Positions 27,985-37,298 of a stretch of DNA of 64,000 bases are shown here, in pieces. The stretch comes from an uncultured Flavobacteriales bacterium (lineage in GTDB: Bacteria; Bacteroidota; Bacteroidia; Flavobacteriales; BACL11): assembly GCA_943788405.1 (NCBI GenBank), contig CALSQD010000001.1, positions 248,001-312,000 on the forward strand, written 5' to 3'. The notes beneath the pieces were generated by a model. The model did not search any database and had not been told where the DNA came from. It saw only the letters and a program-made list of their open reading frames with translations. A program made the position numbers and the translations under genes. The first letter of the stretch is position 1. Each line of letters begins with the position of its first letter.

Positions 27985-30048
27985 TTATAAAGTAATAGCA
28001 TATTTTAAAGATATAGACCTTCCTTGTTCAGGTATTCTCTGTTCTTTTAGTAAAGATAAATGTGGAGCATACTCTTTATCTAAGAGATTATGAATATGTA
28101 AAGAAAGCTGATGCTTTCCTTTTGTAATCCCACTACTAAAATTAACTAATGTATAAGCATTTGTAATGTCTTCTTCAGAAGATATTCTATCTTGCTTAAA
28201 GTAATAGTTTGCATTTAAGCTCAATACGAATTTATCTGCAAAACTTATATTTTTAAAAGTATATTCTAACTCATTATTCCATTTATGGGAAGGTACCATT
28301 GCAAGCGGTTGCTCTAATTCTAAGTTATCTCCAAACACTAAAGATATAGTACTTTTCAGATGTAAATCATGTAAAATATGAGGATGAAAATCAATCCCAG
28401 CCTCTCCACCATATAACAATGCATCATCCTGGTAATGCCTATAAACAGTTAAGCCTTCACCAGAAGTATCAGCAGTAGGAGTCAAATAAATATAATTGTT
28501 TATATAATTATGGAAAAGTGAAACATCAAATACATAATGTACTCCATGAACATGGAAGCTAAAATCAACTTCTAAATTCTTTTCGCTTATTAAATTACTA
28601 TCCCCTTTTTCATATCTGTGAGCTCCATGATGCTCTCCATCTGCTGAAAGTTCATATAAATTTGGTGCTCTAAATCCTTTTGCAATATTTGCTCTCAAAA
28701 CATATCTTTCTGAGAAATTGTATGTACTTCCCAGTGAATATGTGTAATCCAAAAAATCAAGATTACTTCCGGTAAAATAAATATTTCTGTAATCTATTCT
28801 TCCACCAGTTTGCAATTGAAACCCTCCTAATCTTTTATTAAATAATGAGTATAAAGAAACATCCTTAGTCTCTGCATTGGGGATCAACATTTCATGCGCA
28901 TGCTCGTCATTGTTATTCATCTGATACATTCCTTGAGTTCCAAAAATCATTTCAAAATTATTTGATGATTTTAACAATTTTAAATCATATCGTGTTGTTC
29001 GCAATCTCATGTCTAATGCCGCTTCTTCATCTCCATGCTCATCTTGTTCATTTATTTCATCTTTTTCATGTTCCTCTTCAAATTCTTTTCTATGATTTAG
29101 TTGATAGGAAACAAATGGTTTTAAGGTCCAATTCTTTATCCAAAAGACACCTTCTGTAGTTACAAAATGATCACCTACTTGTTGCCATGGGTTTTCTATT
29201 GCTCTTTCTGATTCATCAGCAATACCTTCTATAATACCAGTATTAGTGTAAGAGGAGGAGTAAACTTCTTTTAGCATTCCCCATTTTTTTGTAATTCCCC
29301 AATTTCCAAAAGCATAATGCTGAGAATATCTAGAATTATGAGCATAATCTCCATTTGGAAGTTTATAATCTGCATGATTTTGATAACCTAATCCATAAGT
29401 ATGAAACCAAGTATCTCTTCTTTTCTGGCTAATAAATGAAGATAAATTTCCGTTAGAAGCAGAAAAATAAGAAGTAGAAGACTTACTTTTTCTTCCATTT
29501 TTTATGAGTGGTTTTAAAGGAATAAAATTCAATACTCCACCCATTGCATCCGATCCAAATAAAAGGGAAGCTGGTCCTTTTACTATTTCCACATTTTCAA
29601 TTCCCTCTTCAGGTATAAATACACCATGTTCTTCTCCCCAAGCTTGATTAGATGTACGCGCGCCCTGATACAATACTACTACTCTATTTCCACTTAATCC
29701 TCTAATAACAGGTTTCGTTATAGCGTTTCCTAACTTAACCATTTCTACTGCAGGTTCATCTGCAAGCGCTAATGTAAGTGATGGAGCAGAATGAAACGAA
29801 AGTTGCTCTGCAGAAATGCTTTCAATTTTTACTGCAGAACGATCGGCAGTATTTACAAATCCACCCGAAACCACAACATCCTCCAACTCAATAATACTAT
29901 TACGCAATATAATTGCTGAAAGATCTTCAGACGCATTTGTAATAAAAGTTTCATGCCCAATTATCGAAAATTGAATTTTTGCATTTAAATTAGATATGTC
30001 CCCAATAATAAATTGTCCATTTTTATCAGTTATTGTCCCCTTATGCAA
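27985..30048 (-). CDS. TonB-dependent receptor lacking its N terminus, His-rich loops
   Basis: Outer-membrane TonB-dependent receptor. It has the end of a carboxypeptidase-regulatory domain (GTITDKNGQF), a plug (about 52-180, LEDVVVSGGF, NRVVVLYQGARTSNQAWGEEHG, GPASLLFGSDAMGGVLNF) and a barrel ending ISLKYAITL. Loops rich in Glu, Asp and His (about 323-342 and DEHAHEM 381-387, GEHHGAHRYE) suggest metal ions such as zinc. No signal peptide is encoded. Coding similarity continues upstream in frame (NKEAIEGVNVYLPEL) to the sdhB stop at 30097, and the only start codon is TTG 30048. The 5' end looks deleted. Confidence 0.85.
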   Translation of the reverse strand: MHKGTITDKNGQFIIGDISNLNAKIQFSIIGHETFITNASEDLSAIILRNSIIELEDVVVSGGFVNTADRSAVKIESISAEQLSFHSAPSLTLALADEPAVEMVKLGNAITKPVIRGLSGNRVVVLYQGARTSNQAWGEEHGVFIPEEGIENVEIVKGPASLLFGSDAMGGVLNFIPLKPLIKNGRKSKSSTSYFSASNGNLSSFISQKRRDTWFHTYGLGYQNHADYKLPNGDYAHNSRYSQHYAFGNWGITKKWGMLKEVYSSSYTNTGIIEGIADESERAIENPWQQVGDHFVTTEGVFWIKNWTLKPFVSYQLNHRKEFEEEHEKDEINEQDEHGDEEAALDMRLRTTRYDLKLLKSSNNFEMIFGTQGMYQMNNNDEHAHEMLIPNAETKDVSLYSLFNKRLGGFQLQTGGRIDYRNIYFTGSNLDFLDYTYSLGSTYNFSERYVLRANIAKGFRAPNLYELSADGEHHGAHRYEKGDSNLISEKNLEVDFSFHVHGVHYVFDVSLFHNYINNYIYLTPTADTSGEGLTVYRHYQDDALLYGGEAGIDFHPHILHDLHLKSTISLVFGDNLELEQPLAMVPSHKWNNELEYTFKNISFADKFVLSLNANYYFKQDRISSEEDITNAYTLVNFSSGITKGKHQLSLHIHNLLDKEYAPHLSLLKEQRIPEQGRSISLKYAITL

Positions 30049-30096
30049 TTCAGGTAAATATACATTTACCCCTTCAATTGCTTCTTTATTTCCTTC

Positions 30097-30849
30097 TTAT
30101 TTTTCTGAAGTGATTGATGCGGATAAATATTCTCTATTCATTTTTGCAATGTACTCAATAGAAATACTTTTAGGGCACTCCACCTCACAAGCTCCTGTAT
30201 TGGTACAATTACCAAAACCTTCTTTATCCATTTGTTCTACCATGTTTAACACTCTTTCAGTACGCTCTACTTGCCCTTGAGGTAAGTATGCATATTGAGA
30301 CACTTTAGCAGCAACAAATAGCATTGCAGATGAATTTTTACAAGTAGCTACACAAGCACCACAACCAATACAAGCTGCAACATCAAATGCTTTATCCGCA
30401 TTCATTTTTGGTATTGGCAAAGCATTTGCATCCTGAGTATTTCCTGATGTATTTACAGAAACAAAACCTCCAGATTGTTGTATTCTATCAAATGCAGAAC
30501 GATCAACTATTAAATCCTTAATTACTGGCATAGCAGCCGAACGCCAAGGTTCAATATAGATAGTTTCACCATCTTTAAACATACGCATGTGTAATTGGCA
30601 AGTAGTTACTTTTCTGTCAGGACCATGCGCCTCTCCATTAATGTAAAGCGAACATGTACCACATATTCCTTCTCGACAATCATGATCAAAAGCAACAGGT
30701 TCTACTCCTTCATTTATCAATTGCTCATTCATTACATCCAGCATTTCTAAAAAAGAAGCATGTTCTGAAATTCCCTTAACTTTATAAGTTGCTAAAGCTC
30801 CTTTATCTTCTCTATTTTTCTGTCTCCAGACTTTTAGTGTTAAATCCAT
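30097..30849 (-). CDS. sdhB: Succinate dehydrogenase/fumarate reductase iron-sulfur subunit
   Basis: 250 residues. The [2Fe-2S] cysteines are in CREGICGTC and the later TTCQL. The [4Fe-4S]/[3Fe-4S] cysteines are in [11 protein letters not shown] and [13 protein letters not shown]. It carries electrons between the flavoprotein and the cytochrome b subunit. It follows sdhA by 5 bases. Its stop codon is directly continuous, in the same frame, with the truncated TonB receptor. Confidence 0.97.
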   Translation of the reverse strand: MDLTLKVWRQKNREDKGALATYKVKGISEHASFLEMLDVMNEQLINEGVEPVAFDHDCREGICGTCSLYINGEAHGPDRKVTTCQLHMRMFKDGETIYIEPWRSAAMPVIKDLIVDRSAFDRIQQSGGFVSVNTSGNTQDANALPIPKMNADKAFDVAACIGCGACVATCKNSSAMLFVAAKVSQYAYLPQGQVERTERVLNMVEQMDKEGFGNCTNTGACEVECPKSISIEYIAKMNREYLSASITSEK

Positions 30850-30854
30850 AATTC

Positions 30855-32870
30855 TTATTTATAACTTCTTTGTTTCAATTCAATATCATTAAATTCTAAA
30901 TCTTCTCTATGCATTACAGCATCTGAAGGTTCTCCTTTATATTCCCAAGCTGCTACATAAGCAAAATCTTTGTCGTTTCTTTTTGCCTCTCCTTTTTGTA
31001 AACCATCTTCCTCTACTGATTCTTCTCTAAAGTGACCTCCACAACTTTCATTTCTATGTAAAGCATCTTTAGCAAATAGCTCTCCTAGTTCTAAAAAGTC
31101 AGCTACCCTACCTGCTTTCTCTAACTCAGGATTTAAGGAGTTTTTATCTCCAGGAATTCTTACATCATTCCAAAAATCTGTACGGATTTGCTTAATTTCA
31201 GCCATTGCCTTTTTCAAACCTTCTTCATTACGAGCCATCCCTACATATTCCCACATAGCTTTACCTAATAACTTATGGAAATGGTCAACCGACTTAGTTC
31301 CTTGGATATTCATTAATTTCTCAATTCTATCTGAAACCTCTTTCTCTGCCTCAACAAACTCTGAGGTTTCAGTAGATATTTTCCCTGTTCTAATTTCATT
31401 AGAAAGGTAATTTCCGATAGTGTAAGGCAATACAAAATATCCATCAGCCAAACCTTGCATTAATGCAGACGCTCCTAATCTGTTTGCTCCATGATCAGAG
31501 AAATTTGCCTCACCAATACAGTAACATCCTTCTACTGAAGTCATCAAGTTATAATCCACCCAAACACCTCCCATTGTATAATGTACAGCTGGGTAAATCA
31601 TCATTGGAGTTTTATAAGGATTCTCCGCTACAATCTTTTCATACATTTGGAAAAGGTTTCCGTATTTTGATTCTATAACTGCCTCTCCTAATTTAAGAAT
31701 TTCTTCTGCTGAAGGGTTTTCCATTCTTGCAATTGCTGCTTCTTGTTTTCCATATCTTTGGATAGCTGAAGCAAAATCTAAATAAACTGCCTCACCAGTT
31801 TGATTAACACCATAACCAGCATCACACCTTTCTTTTGCTGCTCTTGAAGCTACATCTCTTGGTACTAAATTACCAAATGCAGGATACCTTCTTTCTAAAT
31901 AATAATCTCTTTTATCTTCAGATAAATCAGTTGGTTTTAATTTTCCTTCACGGATTGCTAATACATCCTCCATGTTTCTAGGAACCCAAATTCTACCATC
32001 ATTTCTTAATGATTCTGACATTAAGGTTAATTTAGACTGATGCTCACCACTTCTTGGAATACAAGTTGGGTGAATTTGTGTATAACAAGGATTTGCAAAA
32101 TGCGCTCCTTTTTTATGAATTTTCCAAGCTGCAGTTGCGTTTGATCCCATTGCATTGGTAGATAAGAAAAATACATTTCCATATCCTCCACTTGCAATAA
32201 CTACTGCATGTGCCGAGTGCCTTTCTAATTCTCCTGTTTCTAGGTTTCTAGCAATAATTCCTCTTGCCTTACCGTCTACTTTTACTAACTCCACCATCTC
32301 ATGACGGTTATATGGAGTGATTTTTCCTTTAGCTATTTGCCTGTTCATTGCAGAATAAGCTCCTAATAAAAGTTGTTGTCCTGTTTGTCCTTTAGCGTAA
32401 AAAGTACGAGAAACTAATACCCCACCAAATGAACGATTATCCAAAAGTCCCCCATAATCTCTTCCGAAAGGAACTCCTTGAGCCACACATTGATCAATAA
32501 TATTACCTGAAACCTCAGCTAATCTATGCACATTTGCCTCTCTTGCTCTATAATCTCCTCCTTTTACTGTATCATAGAATAATCGGTAAACAGAATCTCC
32601 ATCATTTTGATAGTTTTTAGCTGCATTAATCCCCCCTTGTGCTGCAATTGAATGCGCTCTTCTTGGAGAATCTTGATAGCAAAATGTTTTTACATTGTAT
32701 CCCATTTCAGCAAGTGATGCTGCTGCAGAACCTCCTGCCAAACCAGTACCAACAACAATAATGTCGATATTTCTTTTATTGGCCGGATTTACAAGATCAA
32801 TATTATTTTTATGATTAGTCCATTTATCTTTTAAAGGACCTTCTGGTATTTTAGAATCTAAAACTGACAT
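30855..32870 (-). CDS. sdhA: Succinate dehydrogenase/fumarate reductase flavoprotein subunit
   Basis: 671 residues. FAD-binding motif [19 protein letters not shown] (about 39-57), the FAD-linking His in [15 protein letters not shown] and substrate-site motifs ([41 protein letters not shown]). This is the long Bacteroidota/epsilon-type flavoprotein found with a single cytochrome b subunit. Oxidises succinate in the TCA cycle at the inner membrane. The gene lies between sdhC (11 bases away) and sdhB. Confidence 0.97.
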   Translation of the reverse strand: MSVLDSKIPEGPLKDKWTNHKNNIDLVNPANKRNIDIIVVGTGLAGGSAAASLAEMGYNVKTFCYQDSPRRAHSIAAQGGINAAKNYQNDGDSVYRLFYDTVKGGDYRAREANVHRLAEVSGNIIDQCVAQGVPFGRDYGGLLDNRSFGGVLVSRTFYAKGQTGQQLLLGAYSAMNRQIAKGKITPYNRHEMVELVKVDGKARGIIARNLETGELERHSAHAVVIASGGYGNVFFLSTNAMGSNATAAWKIHKKGAHFANPCYTQIHPTCIPRSGEHQSKLTLMSESLRNDGRIWVPRNMEDVLAIREGKLKPTDLSEDKRDYYLERRYPAFGNLVPRDVASRAAKERCDAGYGVNQTGEAVYLDFASAIQRYGKQEAAIARMENPSAEEILKLGEAVIESKYGNLFQMYEKIVAENPYKTPMMIYPAVHYTMGGVWVDYNLMTSVEGCYCIGEANFSDHGANRLGASALMQGLADGYFVLPYTIGNYLSNEIRTGKISTETSEFVEAEKEVSDRIEKLMNIQGTKSVDHFHKLLGKAMWEYVGMARNEEGLKKAMAEIKQIRTDFWNDVRIPGDKNSLNPELEKAGRVADFLELGELFAKDALHRNESCGGHFREESVEEDGLQKGEAKRNDKDFAYVAAWEYKGEPSDAVMHREDLEFNDIELKQRSYK

Positions 32871-32881
32871 ATTTTATATTT

Positions 32882-33550
32882 TTATAACTGAGTGAAGTAA
32901 TGAAATAATGCAATAAACACAAATCCTGCTGGGATTACAATTGCATATAAATTTCCTAATTTCTTAATTGTTGGTGTGTATTTATTATGGTTAAATCCTG
33001 CTGATTGAAATGCTGATTGAAAACCGTGTAATAAATGTAAAGATAAGAATACGAAAGAAACACAGTAGATGAGTACCCTTGCTAAATCTTGAAACTTATG
33101 TTGTAAGTGAGGGAAATATTTTGTTGGCTCATCCCATTTTCCATCAATGAATTTATCTTTAATTTCTGGTAACCAAAAGTCGTAAAAATGTAATCCTAAA
33201 AATAACATAATCATTACTCCTGTAATTATCATGTTTCTACTCATCCAATTTGAGTTTTCTGATGGTTTATCCATAGCATATTTAATAGGACGAGCAGCTT
33301 TATTTTTAAAATCTAAATAGATTCCCATTCCTAAATGAAACAATACTCCAAACAATAAAACTGGCTGCAAAACAAACTGAACCATTCCATTTGTTCCCAT
33401 AAAATGAGAAACCTCATTAAATAAATCAGCACTGATAACTGATAACATATTTATGACAAAGTGTTGTGCCAAGAAAAATAACAAGAAAAAACCTGATAAG
33501 GCCATTAATACTTTTCTTCCTACTGATGAATTTGATAATCCTTTACTCAT
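32882..33550 (-). CDS. sdhC: Succinate dehydrogenase cytochrome b subunit
   Basis: 222 residues with five membrane helices; a single-subunit diheme type B anchor, so no sdhD is expected. Candidate heme-ligating histidines are on helices at QHFVINM, HLGMGIYL, LHFYDFW and LHLLHGFQSAF. It is the first gene of sdhCAB and has a good promoter at 33576-33606. Confidence 0.93.
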   Translation of the reverse strand: MSKGLSNSSVGRKVLMALSGFFLLFFLAQHFVINMLSVISADLFNEVSHFMGTNGMVQFVLQPVLLFGVLFHLGMGIYLDFKNKAARPIKYAMDKPSENSNWMSRNMIITGVMIMLFLGLHFYDFWLPEIKDKFIDGKWDEPTKYFPHLQHKFQDLARVLIYCVSFVFLSLHLLHGFQSAFQSAGFNHNKYTPTIKKLGNLYAIVIPAGFVFIALFHYFTQL

Positions 33551-33575
33551 TTTATTTATTATAATAATTAAGTCG

Positions 33576-33606
33576 CAAATGTAACATTCAAAATGGAATT
33601 AAACAA
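33576..33606 (-). promoter_or_regulatory. Promoter of sdhCAB
   Basis: On the minus strand: TTG (33606-33604), 20 bases, then TACATTTG (33583-33576), 25 bases before the sdhC ATG. An exact -7 match with an acceptable -33. Confidence 0.55.
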
Positions 33607-33651
33607 TACCTTTTTTAATTCAGAATCATTATAGATAAGTCTTGTTTTTAC

Positions 33652-33659
33652 TACCTTTG
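33652..33659 (+). promoter_or_regulatory. -7 box (TACCTTTG)
   Basis: TACCTTTG, 21 bases before the aminopeptidase P start at 33681; back to back with the sdh promoter. Confidence 0.45.
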
Positions 33660-33680
33660 GCTTTCTTATAAAAACACAAA

Positions 33681-34970
33681 ATGAAATACTTACCGATTGA
33701 CAGCCAACTATTTATCAAAAATAGAGCACTATTTTCAGCAAAATTAGCAAGCAATACAATAGCAATTTTCAATGCAAATGATGTAATGCCAACCAATGCT
33801 GATGGCACTATGCCTTTCAGTCAAAACAATGATTTATTCTGGCTAAGTGGTGTTGACCAAGAGGAAAGTGTATTAGTAATTTCTCCAAATCATCCTGATG
33901 AATCGCAAAAAGAAGTTTTATTTTTAAAGGAAACAAATGAGCATATTGCTATTTGGGAAGGCGCAAAACTTACAAAAGAGGGTGCGCTCAAAACTGCAGG
34001 AATCAAAACTGTATATTGGTTAGACGAATTGGATAGTAAATTGAAAGAATTGATTGGAAAAGCTGACGCTATCTATCTAAATAAAAATATACATAGCCGT
34101 GCAGCATCTGAGGTACAAACTAGAGATGATAGATTTAGAAATAAAATTATTGATGAATTTTCAGGGAAGGAAATAAAAGAAGTTGCCCCTATTATGCATG
34201 AGTTAAGATCAATTAAATCTGATTTTGAAATTAAGCTTATGCAAAATGCCTGCAACATTACTGAAAAAGGGGTAAGAAGAATTTTACCATTCATCAAGCC
34301 GGGAGTAATGGAATATGAAATTGAAGCAGAATTAATGCATGAATTTTTGCGTAATCGCTCTAATGGGTTTGCTTATCAACCAATTATTGGTTCTGGAGTT
34401 GATTCCTGTGTATTGCATTATATTGAAAACAACAAAGCCTGTGAAGATGGCGATATTCTTTTAATGGACTTTGGAGCTGAATATGCTAATTATGCTTCTG
34501 ACTTAACAAGAACGGTTCCTGTAAACGGACGATTTTCTGACAGGCAAAAAGCCGTTTATAATTCAGTATTACATGTAATGAAAGAGGCAGTTAATATGTT
34601 ACGCCCTGGAACAATTATTGCCGAATACCATAAAGAAGTTGGGAAAATGATGGAATCAGAATTGATTACTTTAGGACTACTGGACAAGCATGATGTGCAA
34701 AAACAAGATCCTGCAAATCCATTATTTAGGCAATATTTCATGCATGGAACTTCCCATTACTTAGGACTAGATGTTCATGATGTTGGTGATTTTGCGGCTC
34801 CAATGCAAGAAGGAATGGTATTTACTTGTGAGCCTGGTATCTATATTTTAGAAGAGGAATTAGGAATCCGATTAGAAAATGATGTACTAGTTACAGCTGA
34901 CAAGCCATTTGATTTAATGGGAAATATTCCTATTGAAGCAGAAGAGATAGAAGAATTGATGAACAGCTAA
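33681..34970 (+). CDS. Aminopeptidase P family protein (Xaa-Pro, M24B)
   Basis: 429-residue aminopeptidase P, releasing N-terminal residues that precede proline. An N-terminal creatinase-like domain (about 1-170) precedes the pita-bread domain. The five metal ligands are visible: two Asp in LLMDFGAEYANYASDLTR, His in HGTSHYLGLDVHDVG, Glu in CEPGIYIL and Glu in RLENDVLV. No signal peptide, so cytosolic. It complements the prolyl oligopeptidase at the window start. Confidence 0.95.
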   Translation: MKYLPIDSQLFIKNRALFSAKLASNTIAIFNANDVMPTNADGTMPFSQNNDLFWLSGVDQEESVLVISPNHPDESQKEVLFLKETNEHIAIWEGAKLTKEGALKTAGIKTVYWLDELDSKLKELIGKADAIYLNKNIHSRAASEVQTRDDRFRNKIIDEFSGKEIKEVAPIMHELRSIKSDFEIKLMQNACNITEKGVRRILPFIKPGVMEYEIEAELMHEFLRNRSNGFAYQPIIGSGVDSCVLHYIENNKACEDGDILLMDFGAEYANYASDLTRTVPVNGRFSDRQKAVYNSVLHVMKEAVNMLRPGTIIAEYHKEVGKMMESELITLGLLDKHDVQKQDPANPLFRQYFMHGTSHYLGLDVHDVGDFAAPMQEGMVFTCEPGIYILEEELGIRLENDVLVTADKPFDLMGNIPIEAEEIEELMNS

Positions 34971-34993
34971 ATCTTAGCCATCCAAGGATGATA

Positions 34994-35680
34994 TTAATGT
35001 TGAATTTGCAATTTATTTTGCAATGATGTACCATCTTCAAACTTAGCATTAATCAAATACATTCCACTTTCAATATTTGCAGTATTCAGCACATTGTTAT
35101 CAAGTAAATAAGTATTTAACTCCTTTCCTAACATATCAAAAAGTTGTACTTGTACTATAGCTTTATTGCTTTCAAAACTAATTTGATTGTTAGCTGGTTG
35201 AGGATAAAATTGCAATTTATTAGTGATTTCTTGCTCAACTGATGACAGTGAACCAATTACAAATAAATCTTGATAAATATGTTGAGTAGTTTGAGTAACA
35301 GGAGAACCTACCTTTGGCCAAATAACAACTATATTATCTCCAACTAAATAATGTTGCTGTGTAACTACTTCATACAGAAATCCTGGCACAAACTCTATAC
35401 TATCTCCTTGTGGTATAACATTAGGACCTTGCGCGCCAATTGCCCTAACATTTGTTAGCCCTTGAGTTTGATCAAAACGACCAGCTTCAATTAAAATGTT
35501 ATCCGTTATAACTGTACTTCCAGTATTTACTACCCAGCAGGAAAACCAAATTGTATCACCCATTGTAACTGTGTCAGGAATATTAATTCCATTTTCACCA
35601 AAAGAAAGCGAAACATTTTGACCACTAACACTAACTGATACCAACAAGAACAAACTAAATATAAACCCTTTTAATTTCAT
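34994..35680 (-). CDS. Secreted T9SS type A sorting-domain protein
   Basis: 228 residues: signal peptide (1-20), a beta-rich domain beginning NVSLSFGENGINIPDTVTMGD (about 23-145) and a C-terminal T9SS type A sorting domain (about 155-228; FYPQPANNQISFES, MLGKELN, IESGMYLINAKFEDG). It is a diverged paralogue of the gene at 39768 (NVHLSFGSTGVVYPSNVNEGD). Function unknown; exported and cell-surface attached or released. Confidence 0.85.
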   Translation of the reverse strand: MKLKGFIFSLFLLVSVSVSGQNVSLSFGENGINIPDTVTMGDTIWFSCWVVNTGSTVITDNILIEAGRFDQTQGLTNVRAIGAQGPNVIPQGDSIEFVPGFLYEVVTQQHYLVGDNIVVIWPKVGSPVTQTTQHIYQDLFVIGSLSSVEQEITNKLQFYPQPANNQISFESNKAIVQVQLFDMLGKELNTYLLDNNVLNTANIESGMYLINAKFEDGTSLQNKLQIQH

Positions 35681-35764
35681 AGTACAAGTATACGGAAGAA
35701 TTATAGCGGTTTTTCATATCAACATTACTATTTTATATATATCTTAGCCGTTCAAAATTCATAT

Positions 35765-37219
35765 ATGAACATTTTATTTGAAATAATCAACTCTTTAAAC
35801 AAAGAGGAGAGCAGGTTCTACAAGCTTTTTGCAGGCCGTACAAATAGTGGCGATATGCGCAAAGATACCCTCTTATTTGATTTCATTAAACAAAATGGGG
35901 AGGAATATGAGGAACACACTATTGCTGAGGAACTGTACAAAGACAATAGAAATAGTTTTTATCAATTAAAAAATAGGCTTTATAAGGACTTAAATAAAAG
36001 CATGATGCTGCAGCACATGGGAAAGGAAAAAGATATTTTCATTCTCCACTTTGTGTTATTGGCAAGAGTTTACAAACGAAAAGGGAATGTAAAACTCTCT
36101 TTTCATTACTTAAAGAAAGCTGAGAAAGAAGCAGACAATATTGAGGCTTACGAGTTACTTTCTATAATTTATTCTGAAATCCTAAAACTCTCCTACGATA
36201 TGATTTCTATAAATGTAGAAAAATATATTGAGAAAAAAAGAGAGAATAATGAACGCCTAAATTGGGTGCAAGAAATTGATTTATTATTGGCTGCAGTAAT
36301 GTATCGTGTAAAAACTGCTCAAAATTTTTCAAAAAATGATGAGTCGGTAAATGAAGTCTTACAAAAAACATTAAATAGTTTTTCAAAGAATGATAAGATT
36401 CCAAAAAGTCCAAAATTTAGAATAAAAGTATACCAAGTAGTAAGTAGAATTTTATTGCAACAACATGATTTTAAAGCTTTAGAAGAATACCTTACTCATA
36501 CTTATGGAGAGTTTAATACCGATAAAATATTTAACAAATCTAATCATGAGCAAAAGCTAACTATGTTAGCTTATTTAACTAACTGCCTTTTTAAAACCCA
36601 TAAATACAAACAATCATTAGAATATGCTGAAAAATTAAAAACCAGCATGAATGAATATGAAGGGTTTTTAAAAGATAAATATTTATTTTACTACTATAAT
36701 GCCTTAGTAATTAACTATTCCTTATCCAATAAGGACAAGGCACTAGATGTACTGAAAGAGGCAAAAAGGAATAATGTTATCCAACAACTTCCTACTTTCT
36801 CTGTTTTTATTTATTTGAATACTGCCCTTATTTATTATGATCAAGGTAAGCTTTCCTTAGCGGTAAAAAACTTATCTCGTCTTATCTTGCAAGATGATTT
36901 TGTAAATATTGGGAAATCATTGCAACTAAAAATTCATATTGCCGAACTTATTGTTCGTTTTGATTTGAACCAAAATGATGTTATTGATAGCAAGGTTAAA
37001 CACGTTAAAAAAACATTTAAAGAACTGTTAAAAGAACAAAGCTTTAAAAGAGATAATCAATTAGTTGAGATTATTGATGCCCTTATTTACTGCAACAACC
37101 TCAATCAAGATAAAAAGCTTTTAAAGAAAATAACGGAACTAAGCACATTTATTGATGACGAGAAAGCTGATGACATTGATGTTATTAATTACAATGATTG
37201 GCTGAAGAGTTTACTTTAA
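35765..37219 (+). CDS. Helical repeat (TPR-like) protein, unknown function
   Basis: 484 residues, no signal peptide and no catalytic motif. The sequence is predominantly amphipathic helix with repeated Tyr/Leu patterns (for example LLARVYKRKGNVKLSFHYLKKAEKEADN and LNTALIYYDQGKLSLAVKNLSRLI), suggesting TPR-like repeats. Proteins of this shape are common in Flavobacteriales and uncharacterised. It stands alone, divergent from a T9SS cargo gene and convergent with the PKD-domain protein across a shared terminator. Confidence 0.7.
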   Translation: MNILFEIINSLNKEESRFYKLFAGRTNSGDMRKDTLLFDFIKQNGEEYEEHTIAEELYKDNRNSFYQLKNRLYKDLNKSMMLQHMGKEKDIFILHFVLLARVYKRKGNVKLSFHYLKKAEKEADNIEAYELLSIIYSEILKLSYDMISINVEKYIEKKRENNERLNWVQEIDLLLAAVMYRVKTAQNFSKNDESVNEVLQKTLNSFSKNDKIPKSPKFRIKVYQVVSRILLQQHDFKALEEYLTHTYGEFNTDKIFNKSNHEQKLTMLAYLTNCLFKTHKYKQSLEYAEKLKTSMNEYEGFLKDKYLFYYYNALVINYSLSNKDKALDVLKEAKRNNVIQQLPTFSVFIYLNTALIYYDQGKLSLAVKNLSRLILQDDFVNIGKSLQLKIHIAELIVRFDLNQNDVIDSKVKHVKKTFKELLKEQSFKRDNQLVEIIDALIYCNNLNQDKKLLKKITELSTFIDDEKADDIDVINYNDWLKSLL

Positions 37220-37248
37220 AAATACAATTTATTTTTCTTAGTAACACA

Positions 37249-37277
37249 AAAAAGGGAGCTACCACAGCTCCCTTTTT
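37249..37277. terminator. Bidirectional terminator
   Basis: A perfect 12-bp stem (37249-37260 with 37266-37277) with core GGGAGCT/AGCTCCC, a 5-base loop and A/T runs on both sides. It serves two convergent genes. Confidence 0.85.
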
Positions 37278-37298
37278 CAAACCAATTAACCACAGGTA

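Noticed and set aside
32882-33550. Missing sdhD
   Set aside because: Single-subunit cytochrome b is normal for this type of succinate dehydrogenase.
34979-34990. Small hairpin CATCC-AA-GGATG between pepP-like and T9SS genes
   Set aside because: Only a 5-bp stem with no T tract; not a convincing terminator.
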